From positions 1,302,001 to 1,366,000 of the forward strand of contig OY720100.1 of NCBI GenBank assembly GCA_963082875.1: a DNA stretch of 64,000 nucleotides, written 5' to 3'. The translations under genes were made by a program, and so were the position numbers. Every line of letters starts with the position of its first letter. Within the stretch, counting starts at the first letter, position 1. The DNA is from Corella eumyota. Its lineage: Eukaryota > Chordata > Ascidiacea > Phlebobranchia > Corellidae. This document shows, piece after piece, positions 50,782 through 62,480 of this stretch. The notes under the pieces are model-generated. The model was not told the origin of the DNA. It searched no databases and worked only from the letters and a program-made list of their open reading frames with translations.

Positions 50782-51595
50782 TTTGACGGGTATAAAATAT
50801 TCACCATTTAAACATTGCAACTTTAATTCATTTTGTCAACTAGAATGTATATATTTCACCCTAATATAAAACAAAATGGTATGTTAAAGGGTAACAGAAT
50901 TTAAACAGTAAACTATAACTTAATGCCAAACAAATCTAAAATAATATTTAAAAGATGTTAGCCTTTTTTGGTTAACTAACAGGAACTCTCATAATCAAAA
51001 ATTAACATTTAATTATTTTTAATTCATTCGGTCATTTACTCATAATCTATCAGTCTACTTGTCTGCTTTAATTAATAATTGTTCGTTCGTAATGAGAAGG
51101 TCAATGCCTAACAATATCATTAGTTATAATTTCCTTAAAAAATAATAACATGTAAGATAATTAAAAACTACGTAATATACTTTCAATCCTATACCAAGTA
51201 CGTATTGTTTTTTTACTCAAAAATCGTTGACGTATAACTTCGCTTTTTATTTAAAACATTACGTCACACAAGCGCTAACTACGTCATAAAAAAGGAAAAA
51301 AAATTCAAGCGTGCCTACTTATAAGTAAAAGACAATAATATTAAGTTATTCGTCTTAATTATAGCATAGAGTTAACACGAAAATTTAGGTAAGAAATCTA
51401 AACTCTGAAGTTTTATGATCTTCAATGTAAACAAAATAAATATTTACGTTGTGACGAACGCTAACCAGTGTTCCCAGTTAGTTAGCCAGCTTATTTATTT
51501 ATCCTCAAACAAGTTTTAAAATTTGCAAGAATGAAAACTGCATTTAAAATTGGTGCCATTGATAGCTTGACATTCTAGATTTCATTGTGTTATAA
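50782..51595. promoter_or_regulatory. divergent spacer between SH3BP5 and FBXO42
   Basis: AT-rich, no credible gene. By position it should hold both promoters and probably the FBXO42 5' exon, which I could not identify. Confidence 0.4.
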
Positions 51596-52954
51596 TTTAA
51601 AGTTACTAGTTTTATTATTTATTCCCATATAAGCAATTTATCCCCATATAAGCAGTACAAAAATGCAGCAGCTGTTTGCAAGCGTTGGAATAATATCATA
51701 ACCTATTTAAGTCAAAAAAATTCAGCAAAATTTAAGCACAATTGCAAACAGGGTAATATTGAATGGTACCAAGTTGATTTTGGGACCCAAGTTACAAATG
51801 TTACCTCAAGAATGGGTGAATCAATGTGTTATAATGACCACAGTCGTTCTATTTATATATTTGGAGGTCGTTCTTTAAATAATGCACACACTGGATTCAA
51901 TGACCTTGTAAGACTTGATATGGACACGTTAAAATGGCACAGACCATTAATTAAAGGTAATTTTATGGTCCCCAAATTTGGCTGTGCCTTTCAGAGTTAT
52001 AAAAATTACTTGTTGATATTTGGGGGCTCTTCTCTGCCACCTACCAACACTTTAGGCCGAGGCAGAGCTGAATTTAACAATGATTTACACATCTACAACA
52101 CAACTACTGGGCTATTAAATCATAAGTGTTTCTTACAACAAGACTGTCCACCTGAATTGTACATGCCAACTACTTGTGTTATGCAGGACGACTTGGACCC
52201 AAAAAACGATATAATGGTGTTGTATGGGGGCAGGAAAAAGCTAGGGTCAAAAAATGTTAATAGTAAAGATCTTTGGTGCTTAAATTTGTATACATTTACG
52301 TGGGAAAAACAGGTTTTGGTCGGCGATCCATCACCGCTTACTTTTAACGGAACTGCTAAAAGAATTATGGTTAAATTTGAGCATAGTGTATATACATCCG
52401 CTATATTTGTATTAAGTCAAACTCCTAAAATAAACAAAGGTTGGTTGTTACTTAAAACAGGGTATTCTGAATGGACTTGGCAGTTGTTAACGTTTGCAAA
52501 TAAACTAGATAATTTTGATCGTTATTTTCAGTCTATGTTTACATTTAACGACGTGCCTTACATTCTAATTGGCAACACTTTGGTTTTATTTAGTTTATGT
52601 TATGATGCTATGCATATGCCACCTTTAGACAATGCTGCACCAATACAGACCTTATATGCACATAAAGATAATAAAAAACTTATAAATTCAAGCCCAAAAA
52701 TGTGCAAAAAATCAAAAAATTTAACATTAAACAACACAAACTCATCGCCACTTTATATGTATATGTTAGATTTAAGTAATATTGAAAGAAATGGGGAACT
52801 AAAATGGGTGAACCAAATGGATCCAACTAATAATACGTTGATGTCTAATTTCTTGGTTAAAAATGTGCCAAAAAGACTTAAAGTTGTGCTGGGTAGAAAT
52901 GAAATTATTTTGCTTGGGTCTGAAAGTAATATGCCGATGTATTTTATAAAATAG
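51596..52954 (+). CDS. FBXO42: FBXO42 orthologue (F-box and Kelch repeats), 5' end unresolved
   Basis: The frame is open from 51596 to the TAG at 52954 (452 codons). Upstream of the first in-frame ATG (51812) it already reads as F-box: NLSPYKQYKNAAAVCKRWNN, like the FBXO42 LSPYQEHKTAALVCKQW region, then GNIEWYQV. So 51812 is not the true start. An acceptor-like TTACTAG at 51603-51609 suggests an upstream exon. Kelch blades follow: SIYIFGG, LRRLD-type DLVRLDMDTLKWHRPL, YLLIFGGSS, NDLHIYNTTTG, IMVLYGG, DLWCLNLYTFTWEK. The C-terminal PLYMYMLDLSNIERNGELKW matches the FBXO42 end. The Ser/Pro-rich stretch of several hundred residues in the human protein is almost absent. FBXO42 is a substrate receptor of an SCF ubiquitin ligase, linked to p53 turnover in mammals. 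Lacks introns across the Kelch part. Confidence 0.88.
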   Translation, partial: FKVTSFIIYSHISNLSPYKQYKNAAAVCKRWNNIITYLSQKNSAKFKHNCKQGNIEWYQVDFGTQVTNVTSRMGESMCYNDHSRSIYIFGGRSLNNAHTGFNDLVRLDMDTLKWHRPLIKGNFMVPKFGCAFQSYKNYLLIFGGSSLPPTNTLGRGRAEFNNDLHIYNTTTGLLNHKCFLQQDCPPELYMPTTCVMQDDLDPKNDIMVLYGGRKKLGSKNVNSKDLWCLNLYTFTWEKQVLVGDPSPLTFNGTAKRIMVKFEHSVYTSAIFVLSQTPKINKGWLLLKTGYSEWTWQLLTFANKLDNFDRYFQSMFTFNDVPYILIGNTLVLFSLCYDAMHMPPLDNAAPIQTLYAHKDNKKLINSSPKMCKKSKNLTLNNTNSSPLYMYMLDLSNIERNGELKWVNQMDPTNNTLMSNFLVKNVPKRLKVVLGRNEIILLGSESNMPMYFIK

Positions 52955-54917
52955 GTGTCTTTTTTATACTCAAATTTGTCAAATATACTTGCCTTTTTTA
53001 TCAGCATTGTAATGTATAGCATATTTTTTTTGTCATATTTATAATTTTGAATCCCCAAAAAATTAAATTTTATATGCTGTAATTTTTTACTGTAAAAAAT
53101 TTTGTTTTAATTATTATCAGTTGCTCAAAATGTTTTGCTATAAATTAAATTGATTAAAGATGTGTTGTTACTTGATGACGTTTTGTTTTTATGACGTAAT
53201 TATTGCCCCTTTGAACTTTCAAAGGTGAAGTAAATTATATGAAAATATGCGAAGTCATTAGATCGGCAATTTAAAAACATTTGATATTTTTATTAAAAAC
53301 TAAATATTAAAACAATATTACGCCATTGAAAATTAAAAAACTTTTTTTAACACCTATTCACGCAAAATACAAATCAACAAACCGTATAATAATTTTTTTT
53401 TTTGGTTTTTCGCGCATTGATAGAAGTAAATAATAAATACGATATACAATTAATATTACAACAATGCGACGGGAAAAAATGACAAAATCAATTTAATGAT
53501 TTAAAACATGCCAAAAGTATTAATGTTTACGTAAAAATACATAAAGATAATAAAATTGACCGCAAAATAATAATTAAAAAACTGTGAAATACTGGATATT
53601 GGATATTAAATAATAAAACTTAACATTTTTATTAGTTCTACTAGTAGTCACATTTTTACTAGCAGTCGAGATCAAACGCTCGTGAAAGCGAGTTCCGGGA
53701 ATTCCGGCGTTAATTACATCCCGGGACAATTGTGAAATTTAATCCTTTCTTTTTTAAATCACTTGATAGTTTTTAGCTTGAATTGAGTTTATAGCTTAAA
53801 TTGAAAAAAACTAGAAAATTCTGAAATCAATAATATTTAAATACGAATTGCTTGTTTAGAAAGTTTAGCAACAATTTCTTAGCTTAAGTTGCCTTTCTTT
53901 ATATACAGGGTAATTAGAAGTAAAACTTGCTAATCTAGTAGTCAATGCTTATATTTTGTTTATATAAAATATATTTGAAAATGAGTTAGCTTATTAAATT
54001 GGAAAAATAACAATATGGCGGTTTGTAATTTTTTATGTTAGTTTTATTTCATATTTTTTCACCTGATACGATGCCAAATTTGGGTTTAAATTTTATTTTC
54101 TAATACATTAAATGTTAATGTAGCTCGAAAACGCCTCCATTAAATATTTGTTGACAAAGCTTCTATAAACGTAACCCCTAATCAATTTTAATACCATTAT
54201 GCTTATCCATGCGTTACATACGCAAAATTATACCAATTCACTTTGGCTATAGGCTTATAAAAAAAAATTGTAAAGATTTTATAGTTAAGCGAAAACAGTT
54301 TTCCAGTTACTCAGTTTTTACTGGAATAGACAGGATTTAAAAATATTATTTGTAGCTATTTCTAAACAATAGAAGGCACAAAATTGCGTGGTATCAAGTA
54401 TACAATTAATTCTGTGTATTATAACTTTGTCATTCTTAATCTACTCGTTTATAAAAATAAACCAATATTACGTCATAGTGAAACACAACGACGCTACTTG
54501 TTATATTATCATTCAACGTTATATAACATTACATACAGGGATACCAACAGGCAATTTGTAGAATAATATTTTGTGAAGATACAGTTCGTTTATATTCAAT
54601 AGAAATCATTTAAAATTATTCGAAGTCATTAATTTTTTATAAGTCACTTATTAATAAACAAGTTAACATTTTTTTAGGTTACTAATTAGATAGTAAACAC
54701 AATAACATATTGGAATGCATGACATATGTATGTGCTTAATATATCACGAGCTTAAAAGTAAATACACTGAGTTATAAGTTGCAGAAAACAATGTTGAATT
54801 GAAAACAGTTGATTTTAAATATTAAAAAAGAATGAGGTGGTATTTGTGGTTACTTTGTAATTGTAAGTCGCCTTTCTGTTAAGCTTAAAATTAGAAAACA
54901 ATATTTTGTTAGTTAAA
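52955..54917. other. spacer between FBXO42 and the first GT31 gene
   Basis: No gene seen. Contains one dispersed repeat family A copy (53403-53550). A 60-codon open frame at 54384 has no support. Confidence 0.5.
53403..53550 (+). mobile_element. dispersed repeat family A copy
   Basis: GGTTTTTCGCGCATTGATAG then ATACAATTAATATTACAACA, ATGCGACGGGAAAAAATGAC and TTTAAAACATGCCAAAAGTA: almost identical to 36698-36868, but it stops after TGTTTACGTAAA. Confidence 0.75.
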
Positions 54918-56338
54918 ATGAATCGAAAAGCAGTTTTATTGGGAGTTATAAGTGGTTTGTTTTTACTTATTTTAACAATTCAACTTCACCTAACAAAGCA
55001 ACTTAAAGTTAAAAGGTATTTGTGAAACTTATTTTGTATAAATATTTAATTTTTTGGCAAATTATTTTGTGTTTTAATTTAAAAACTAAAAAGTATTTAT
55101 TAAATTTTTAAGAGAATTTAAGCCAAATGATGACATCATTGCTTACGTCACGCCAAATACTAAAGACGACATATCTAAAAACCTGATGCAAGGAACTAAG
55201 AACATCAAGTCAACTAAAAATCACGGGGACGTCATGCTCAAAGTAAGTGACGTCACGTCTACCATGGGTGACGTCAACGATTACGTCATGCCTAGGATTG
55301 TTTATTTAAAAGAACCAGATTTGGATTTTGAAGTCGCTTCGAACGATTGTCTTAAATCTAAAAGTAAGAAAACTAAAAAGATGACGTAACTGCCTATATG
55401 ACATAACTGCTTTTATGACGTAACTGACTATATGACGTAACTGCCTATATGACGTCATAGTTTTTAAAAAGAGTTTTTTTAGGTGTTTCTTGGCAGATGG
55501 TTTTCTTCATAAAATCTGCTGCTGGAAACTACATGAGAAGGGAATTACTTCGCCGCACGTGGGCGTCCTTGAGTTACTTGGAAGGCGCCAAATTTTATAC
55601 AATTTTCGTTGTTGGTAATCCGCCTGGTGGCAATAAAGGGCTGCTTAACGAAGAGAGCGAAAGATACAAAGATATTTTACAATTTGATGGACCTGACGAT
55701 TATAAGTAAATCTTAAATAAAATTAAGACAACATTTTTTGTTTTTTTTTAAACATTTTTTTTTACTTTTAAAGGAACGTGGTCCTGAAAACGTTGGCGGG
55801 AATGCAGTGGTCAAGTTCCCGCCTTCCTTCCTCGATTTTTTACTCATCTGGAGACGACGACTTTCTTGTTAATATTTCGCTTCTTAAACAACTTGTCGAT
55901 CAAAATATAAGCATGACAAAGAAAAATGACTGGCCGGAGTTTCCTATTATTTGCACTTATAAAAAATTAACTGGGGAATTCCCAGTAAGAGCTAAAGGTT
56001 ACAAGTCTACAATTTCTAAAGATATTTACAAGTGGCCAAAATATCCTAAAACTTGTTTAGGTGGTTTATATACAACCAGTGTTAGTATTATTAAACAATT
56101 GTTCCAAATCGCTAGAACGACTAAACCACTTGCGGTTGATGACGTATGGGTGACCGGGATATTACGTCATAAGATTGGAATGCCAGATGAAATGGTAGTA
56201 GAGCATAAGTTAAATATAGCAACTCATTATAAAGGTTTCGCTGAAAAAGAAAGTGATTTACATCGAGGGTTTATGACGAAAGAATGGGAACCTATTTTTG
56301 ATTCTTTTCGTAGCAAATCACTTTGTTTAAAGTTTTAA
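54918..56338 (+). CDS. GT31 beta-1,3-glycosyltransferase, copy 1
   Basis: Exons 54918-55015, 55113-55363, 55483-55705 and 55774-56338 sum to 1137 nt, 378 residues. It is a type II membrane protein: a short basic start MNRK, then a hydrophobic anchor (residues about 5-25) and a stem. GT31 (Galactosyl_T) motifs in order: RRELLRRTWASL (the R..LR.TW block), FYTIFVVGNPP, EESERYKDILQFDGPDDYKN, VVLKTLAGMQW, the DxD-type metal site SSGDDDFLVN, YPKTCLGGLYTTS, and VDDVWVTGIL (the EDV..G block). The catalytic set looks complete. Golgi UDP-Gal or UDP-GlcNAc transfer is inferred from family; donor and acceptor cannot be told. An AATAAA starts 3 nt after the stop. It pairs with an inverted copy at 60957-62351. 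Confidence 0.9.
55381..55459 (+). repeat. 17 bp tandem repeat in GT31 copy 1 intron 2
   Basis: About 4.5 copies of AACTGCCTATATGACGT, just after the donor at 55363, ending in a full TGACGTCA palindrome. The inverted copy's intron lacks it. Confidence 0.85.
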
Positions 56339-56340
56339 CA

Positions 56341-56346
56341 AATAAA
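56341..56346 (+). terminator. polyadenylation signal of GT31 copy 1
   Basis: AATAAA directly after the stop codon at 56336-56338. Confidence 0.45.
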
Positions 56347-56567
56347 TGATAATTCTTTTTATTTTATTGTTTTAATTTAATATTTTTGGTAATCATTGAA
56401 TTCAATTACTTATACTTTTTTTAGTTTTGCACAATAAACGTTTTACTTCGGGGCAAAACTTGTCTTTTTTATATTCTCTTTAGCTCTAAACTAATTGAAA
56501 TATTTATTTGTATTTTAATACTATTAACCTTAGCGTTTTTATAGACTTGTGTGTGTTTTGCAGTGTA

Positions 56568-59500
56568 AAGTTGTACAATTTTAGGATATTATTGACTTTA
56601 TGACATTACCCCAACCCCAGTCCCAAGTTTAAAATAATATTGACCTCATGATATAACCCCAACCCATTCTCAAGTTGTACAAGTTTAAGATATTATTAAC
56701 TTCATGATATTACTTCAACCCAGTCTCAAGTTGTACAAGTTTAAGATATTATTGACCTCATGATATCACCCCAACCCAATCTCAAGTTGTACAAGTTCAA
56801 GTTATTATTGACCTTATAATATTACCCCAACCCAGTCTCAAGTTGTACAAGTTTAAGATATTATTGACCTTATAATATTACCCCAACCCAGTCTCAAGTT
56901 GTACAAGTTTAAGATATTATTGATCTTATGATATAACCCCAACCCAGTCTCAAGTTGTACAAGTTTAAGATATTATTGACCTTATGATATAACCCCAACC
57001 CAGTCTTAAGTTGTACAAGTTTAAGACATTATTGACCTTATGATATTACCCCAACCCAGTCTCAAGTTGTACAAGTTTAAGATATCATTGATCTTATAAT
57101 ATTACCCCAACCCAGTCTCAAGTTGTACAAGTTTAAGACTTTATTGACTTTATAATATTACCCAACCCAGTCTCAAGATGTACAAGTTTAAGATATCATT
57201 GATCTTATAATATTACCCCAACCCAGTCTCAAGTTGTACAAGTTTAAGATATTATTAACCTCATGATATCACCCAACCCAGTCTCAAGATGTACAAGTTT
57301 AAGATATCATTGATCTTATAATATTACCCTAACCCAGTCTCAAGTTGTACAAGTTTAAGACTTTATTGACTTTATAATATTACCCAACCCAGTCTCAAGT
57401 TGTACAAGTTTAAGATATTATTGACCTTATGATATTACTTAAACCCAGTCTCAAGTTGTACAAGTTTAAGATATTATTGACCTTATGATATAACCCCAAC
57501 CCAGTCTTAAGTTGTACAAGTTTAAGACATTATTGATCTTATGATATTACCCCAACCCAGTCTCAAGTTGTACAAGTTTAAGATATTATTGACCTCATGA
57601 TATCACTTCAACCCAATCTCAAGTTGTACAAGTTCAAGTTATTATTGACCTTATAATATTACCCCAACCCAGTCTCAAGTTGTACAAGTTTAAGATATTG
57701 TTGACCTTATGATATAACCCCAACCCAGTCTCAAGTTGTACAAGTTTAAGATATTATTGACCTTATAATATAACCCTAACCCAGTCTCAAGTTGTACAAG
57801 TTTAAGATATTATTGACCTTATGATATAACCCTAACCCAGTCTTAAGTTGTACAAGTTTAAGACATTATTGACCTTATGATATTACCCCAACCCAGTCTC
57901 AAGTTGTACAAGTTTAAGATATTATTGACCTTATAATATTACCCTAACCCAGTCTCAAGTTGTACAAGTTTAAGACATTATTGACCTGATGATATTACCC
58001 CAACCCAGTCTTAAGTTGTACAAGTTTAAGATATTATTGACCTCATGATATTACCCCAACCCAGACTCAAGTTGTACAAGTTTAAGACATTATTAACCTC
58101 ATGATATTACCCCAACCCAGTCTCAAGTTGTACAAGTTTAAGATATCATTGATCTTATAATATTACCCCAACCCAGTCTCAAGTTGTACAAGTTTAAGAC
58201 TTTATTGACTTTATAATATTACCCAACCCAGTCTCAAGTTGTACAAGTTTAAGATATTATTGACCTTATGATATTACTTAAACCCAGTCTCAAGTTGTAC
58301 AAGTTTAAGATATTGTTGACCTTATGATATAACCCCAACCCAGTCTCAAGTTGTACAAGTTTAAGATATTGTTGACCTTATGATATAACCCCAACCCAGT
58401 CTCAAGTTGTACAAGTTTAAGATATTATTGACCTTATAATATAACCCTAACCCAGTCTCAAGTTGTACAAGTTTAAGATATTATTGACCTTATGATATAA
58501 CCCTAACCCAGTCTTAAGTTGTACAAGTTTAAGACATTATTGACCTTATGATATTACCCCAACCCAGTCTCAAGTTGTACAAGTTTAAGATATTATTGAC
58601 CTTATAATATTACCCTAACCCAGTCTCAAGTTGTACAAGTTTAAGATATTATTGACCTTATGATATAACCCCAACCCAGTCTTAAGTTGTACAAGTTTAA
58701 GACATTATTGACCTGATGATATTACCCCAACCCAGTCTTAAGTTGTACAAGTTTAAGATATTATTGACCTCATGATATTACCCCAACCCAGACTCAAGTT
58801 GTACAAGTTTAAGACATTATTAACCTCATGATATTACCCCAACCCAGTCTCAAGTTGTACAAGTTTAAGATATCATTGATCTTATAATATTACCCCAACC
58901 CAGTCTCAAGTTGTACAAGTTTAAGACTTTATTGACTTTATAATATTACCCAACCCAGTCTCAAGATGTACAAGTTTAAGATATCATTGACTTTATAATA
59001 TTACCCCAACCCAGTCTCAAGTTGTACAAGTTTAAGATATTATTGACCTTATGATATAACCCCAACCCAGTCTTAAGTTGTACAAGTTTAAGACATTATT
59101 GACCTTATGATATTACCCCAACCCAGTCTCAAGTTGTACAAGTTTAAGATATTATTGACCTCATGATATCACCCCAACCCAATCTCAAGTTGTACAAGTT
59201 CAAGTTATTATTGACCTTATAATATTACCCCAACCCAGTCTCAAGTTGTACAAGTTTAAGATATTGTTGACCTTATGATATAACCCCAACCCAGTCTCAA
59301 GTTGTACAAGTTTAAGATATTATTGACCTCATGATATCACCCCAACCCAATCTCAAGTTGTACAAGTTTAAGTTATTATTGACCTTATAATATTACCCCA
59401 ACCCAGTCTCAAGTTGTACAAGTTTAAGATATTGTTGACCTTATGATATAACCCCAACCCAGTCTCAAGTTGTACAAGTTTAAGATATTATTGACCTTAT

Positions 59501-60756
59501 AATATAACCCTAACCCAGTCTCAAGTTGTACAAGTTTAAGATATTATTGACCTTATGATATAACCCCAACCCAGTCTTAAGTTGTACAAGTTTAAGACAT
59601 TATTGACCTTATGATATTACCCAACCCAGTCTCAAGATGTACAAGTTTAAGATATCATTGATCTTATAATATTACCCCAACCCAGTCTCAAGTTGTACAA
59701 GTTTAAGATATTATTGACCTTATGATATTACTTAAACCCAGTCTCAAGTTGTACAAGTTTAAGATAATATTAACCTTATGATATAACCCCAACCCAGTCT
59801 TAAGTTGTACAAGTTTAAGACATTATTGACCTTATGATATTACCCCAACCCAGTCTCAAGTTGTACAAGTTTAAGATATCATTGATCTTATAATATTACC
59901 CCAACCCAGTCTCAAGTTGTACAAGTTTAAGATATTATTAACCTCATGATATCACCCAACCCAGTCTCAAGATGTACAAGTTTAAGATATCATTGATCTT
60001 ATAATATTACCCCAACCCAGTCTCAAGTTGTACAATTTTAAGATAATATTGACTTTAGGATATTACCCCAACCCAGTCTCAAGTTGTACAATTTTAAGAT
60101 AATATTGACTTTAGGATATTACCCCAACCCAGTCTCAAGTTGTACAAGTTTAAGATATTATTAACCTCATGATATCACCTCAACCCAGTCTCAAGTTGTA
60201 CAAGTTTAAGATATTATTAACCTCATGATATCACCCCAACCCAGTCTCAAGTTGTACAAGTTTAAGATATTATTAACCTCAGGATATTACCTTTACCCAG
60301 TCTCAAGTTGTACAAGTTTAAGATAATATTGACCTTATGATATAACCCCAACCCAGTCTCAAGTTGTACAAGTTTAAGATATTATTAACCTCAGGATATT
60401 ACCTTTACCCAGTCTCAAGTTGTACAAGTTTAAGATATTATTAACCTCATGATATCACCCCAACCCAGTCTCAAGTTGTACATGTTTAAGATATTATTAA
60501 CCTCAGGATATTACCTTTACCCAGTCTCAAGTTGTACAAGTTTAAGATAATATTGACCTTATGATATAACCCCAACCCAGTCTCAAGTTGTACAAGTTTA
60601 AGATATTATTAACCTCAGGATATTACCTTTACCCAGTCTCAAGTTGTACAAGTTTAAGATAATATTAACCTTATGATATAACCCTAACCCAGTCTCAAGT
60701 TGTACAAGTTTAAGATATTATTAACTCTTTGACATAACCCCAGCCCAGCCTTGATA
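56568..60756 (+). repeat. 56 bp satellite array, about 74 monomers, with higher-order blocks
   Basis: Monomer consensus about 56 bp: AACCCAGTCTCAAGTTGTAC, AAGTTTAAGATATTATTGAC, CTTATGATATTACCCC. It contains the palindrome TTGTACAA. Monomer variants (GATATTGTTGACC, GACATTATTGACC, GACTTTATTGACTTT with a one-base-shorter ACCC, CAGTCTTAAG) recur in the same order in several blocks, for example about 57690-58150 against 58370-58860, so there is higher-order duplication. Edge monomers at both ends are the most diverged. The array fills the gap between two inverted GT31 genes. Confidence 0.95.
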
Positions 60757-60956
60757 TATACATATAGAAATTATTGTTATAGAAATTATGAACTGGACTT
60801 TTATTATTTCAAGGTTTTTTCGCTATTTTAATATTTTTTATTTTTTTAAAAAATTGTATTTGCAACCTTATTGTAATATATCATTAAACATTAAGCTAAT
60901 AAAACGAACACAACAGACCTAAATCATTTTTTCTTTAATCAGATTAGAAAAAGATT

Positions 60957-62351
60957 TTAATGAAAACAAACATCAGTTAAATTTAATGAATTATAAATAG
61001 GACTCCATCCTTTTTCAACTTTTGTACTTAACGCATGCCCCTTCTTATTATTATAATGAGTTGCTATATTTAACTTATGCTCTACGACCATTTCATCTGG
61101 CATTCCAATCTTATGACGTAACACTCCGGTCACCCATACGTCATCAAGCGCAAGTGGTTTAGTCGTTCTAGCGATTTGGAATAATTGTTCAATAATACTA
61201 ACACTGGTTGTATATAAACCACCTAGACATGTTTTAGGAAATGTTGGCCACTTAAAATCTTTTTCTGTCATTGTACTTTTGGTTCCCAATCCTCTTAAAG
61301 GGTATATACCATCGAGTTTTTTGTACGTGCAAATAATAGGAAACTCTGGCCATTTGTTCTCTATTGTGGAGTTTATATTTTGATCGACAAGTTGTTTAAG
61401 AAGCGAAATATTAACAAGAAAGTCGTCGTCTCCAGATGAGTAAAAGATCGAGGAAGGAAGGCGGGAACTTGACCATTGCATTCCCGCCAACGTTTTCAGG
61501 ACCACGTTCCTTGAAAAATAAAAAAATGATTAAAAAATAAATAAAATAATTTTGTCTTAATTTTATTTAAGATTTACTTATAATCGTCAGGTCCATCAAA
61601 TTGTAAAATATCTTTATATCTTTCGCTTTCTTCTTTGAGTAGACTTTGTTTACTATTTGGCGGATTACCAACAACAAAAATTGTGTGAAATTTTACGCTA
61701 TTTAAGTAGCTCACGGACGCCCACGTGCGGCGAAGTAATTCTCGATTGATATTATTTTTGGCTGCCGACTTTATAAAGAAAACCATCTGCCAAGAAGTTT
61801 CTACAAAAATTATTAAAAATAATTTTTCATTTTTCAAGTTTTTTATTAAATTTTTTTTAATGTTTAGATGTTTTATAGAATTACAAAAATTAATATTATT
61901 TTTATACCTTTAGAATGGACACAATTCCGAGTGTTGTTTAAAGTTAATTCAGGTTCTATTAGGTAAACAATTTTAGGCATGACGTAATCGTTGACGTCAC
62001 TTAAATTGAACTTGGTTATGACGTCATCAATAGTAGGAGAGTCTACAACAGGTTTGACATTTCTAAAAAGGGATTGTTTAAAACATGTAAGGCCTAACAA
62101 ATTAAGAATTAATTGTAAAATTTTAACAATTTTTATAGATTAAAAAATTTAATTAGATAGCGGTTAACCATTAACTAATATTGGAATTTACTTTTCATAT
62201 TGAATTTTATGGTTTCACATGCTAGTCTAAATACTGAACTATATTATTACCCCCGTTTTCTGAGTTGGTTTATAAGCAAGGACTGCAACGTAAAAATTGC
62301 TGTTGCCAATAAATAAATAAACACCAACAAATATGCTTTTATTTTAAACAT
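60957..62351 (-). CDS. GT31 beta-1,3-glycosyltransferase, copy 2 (inverted)
   Basis: Exons 62351-62251, 62062-61908, 61800-61578 and 61509-60957 sum to 1032 nt, 343 residues. It has a type II anchor (MFKIKAYLLVFIYLLATAIF) and the same motif set as copy 1: RRELLRRTWASVSYL, FHTIFVVGNPP, SERYKDILQFDGPDDYKN, SSGDDDFLVN, FPKTCLGGLYTTS, LDDVWVTGVL. The stem exon is about 96 nt shorter than in copy 1. Intron phases are the same in both. The start of exon 4 is almost base-identical to copy 1 for about 130 bp, whereas the following 50 residues and the C-terminus differ strongly. Enzyme activity is inferred from intact motifs. Confidence 0.9.
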
Positions 62352-62480
62352 TTTAAATATTTTATTCTAAAACGTAATAGGAAGTTAAATATGTTATTCG
62401 TAGCGAGTATTTTTACTCGTAAATGTTAAAAAAGGCAATATATATTTAGTTTTGCTTCAATACTTAACTTTAATCTAACT

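Noticed and set aside
56568-60756. CRISPR-like or telomere-like array (short regular repeat, ACCCCAACCC runs)
   Set aside because: There are no unique spacers: the whole 56 bp unit repeats. The ACCC-rich part is only a fraction of each unit and is not a telomere hexamer array. It is a satellite.
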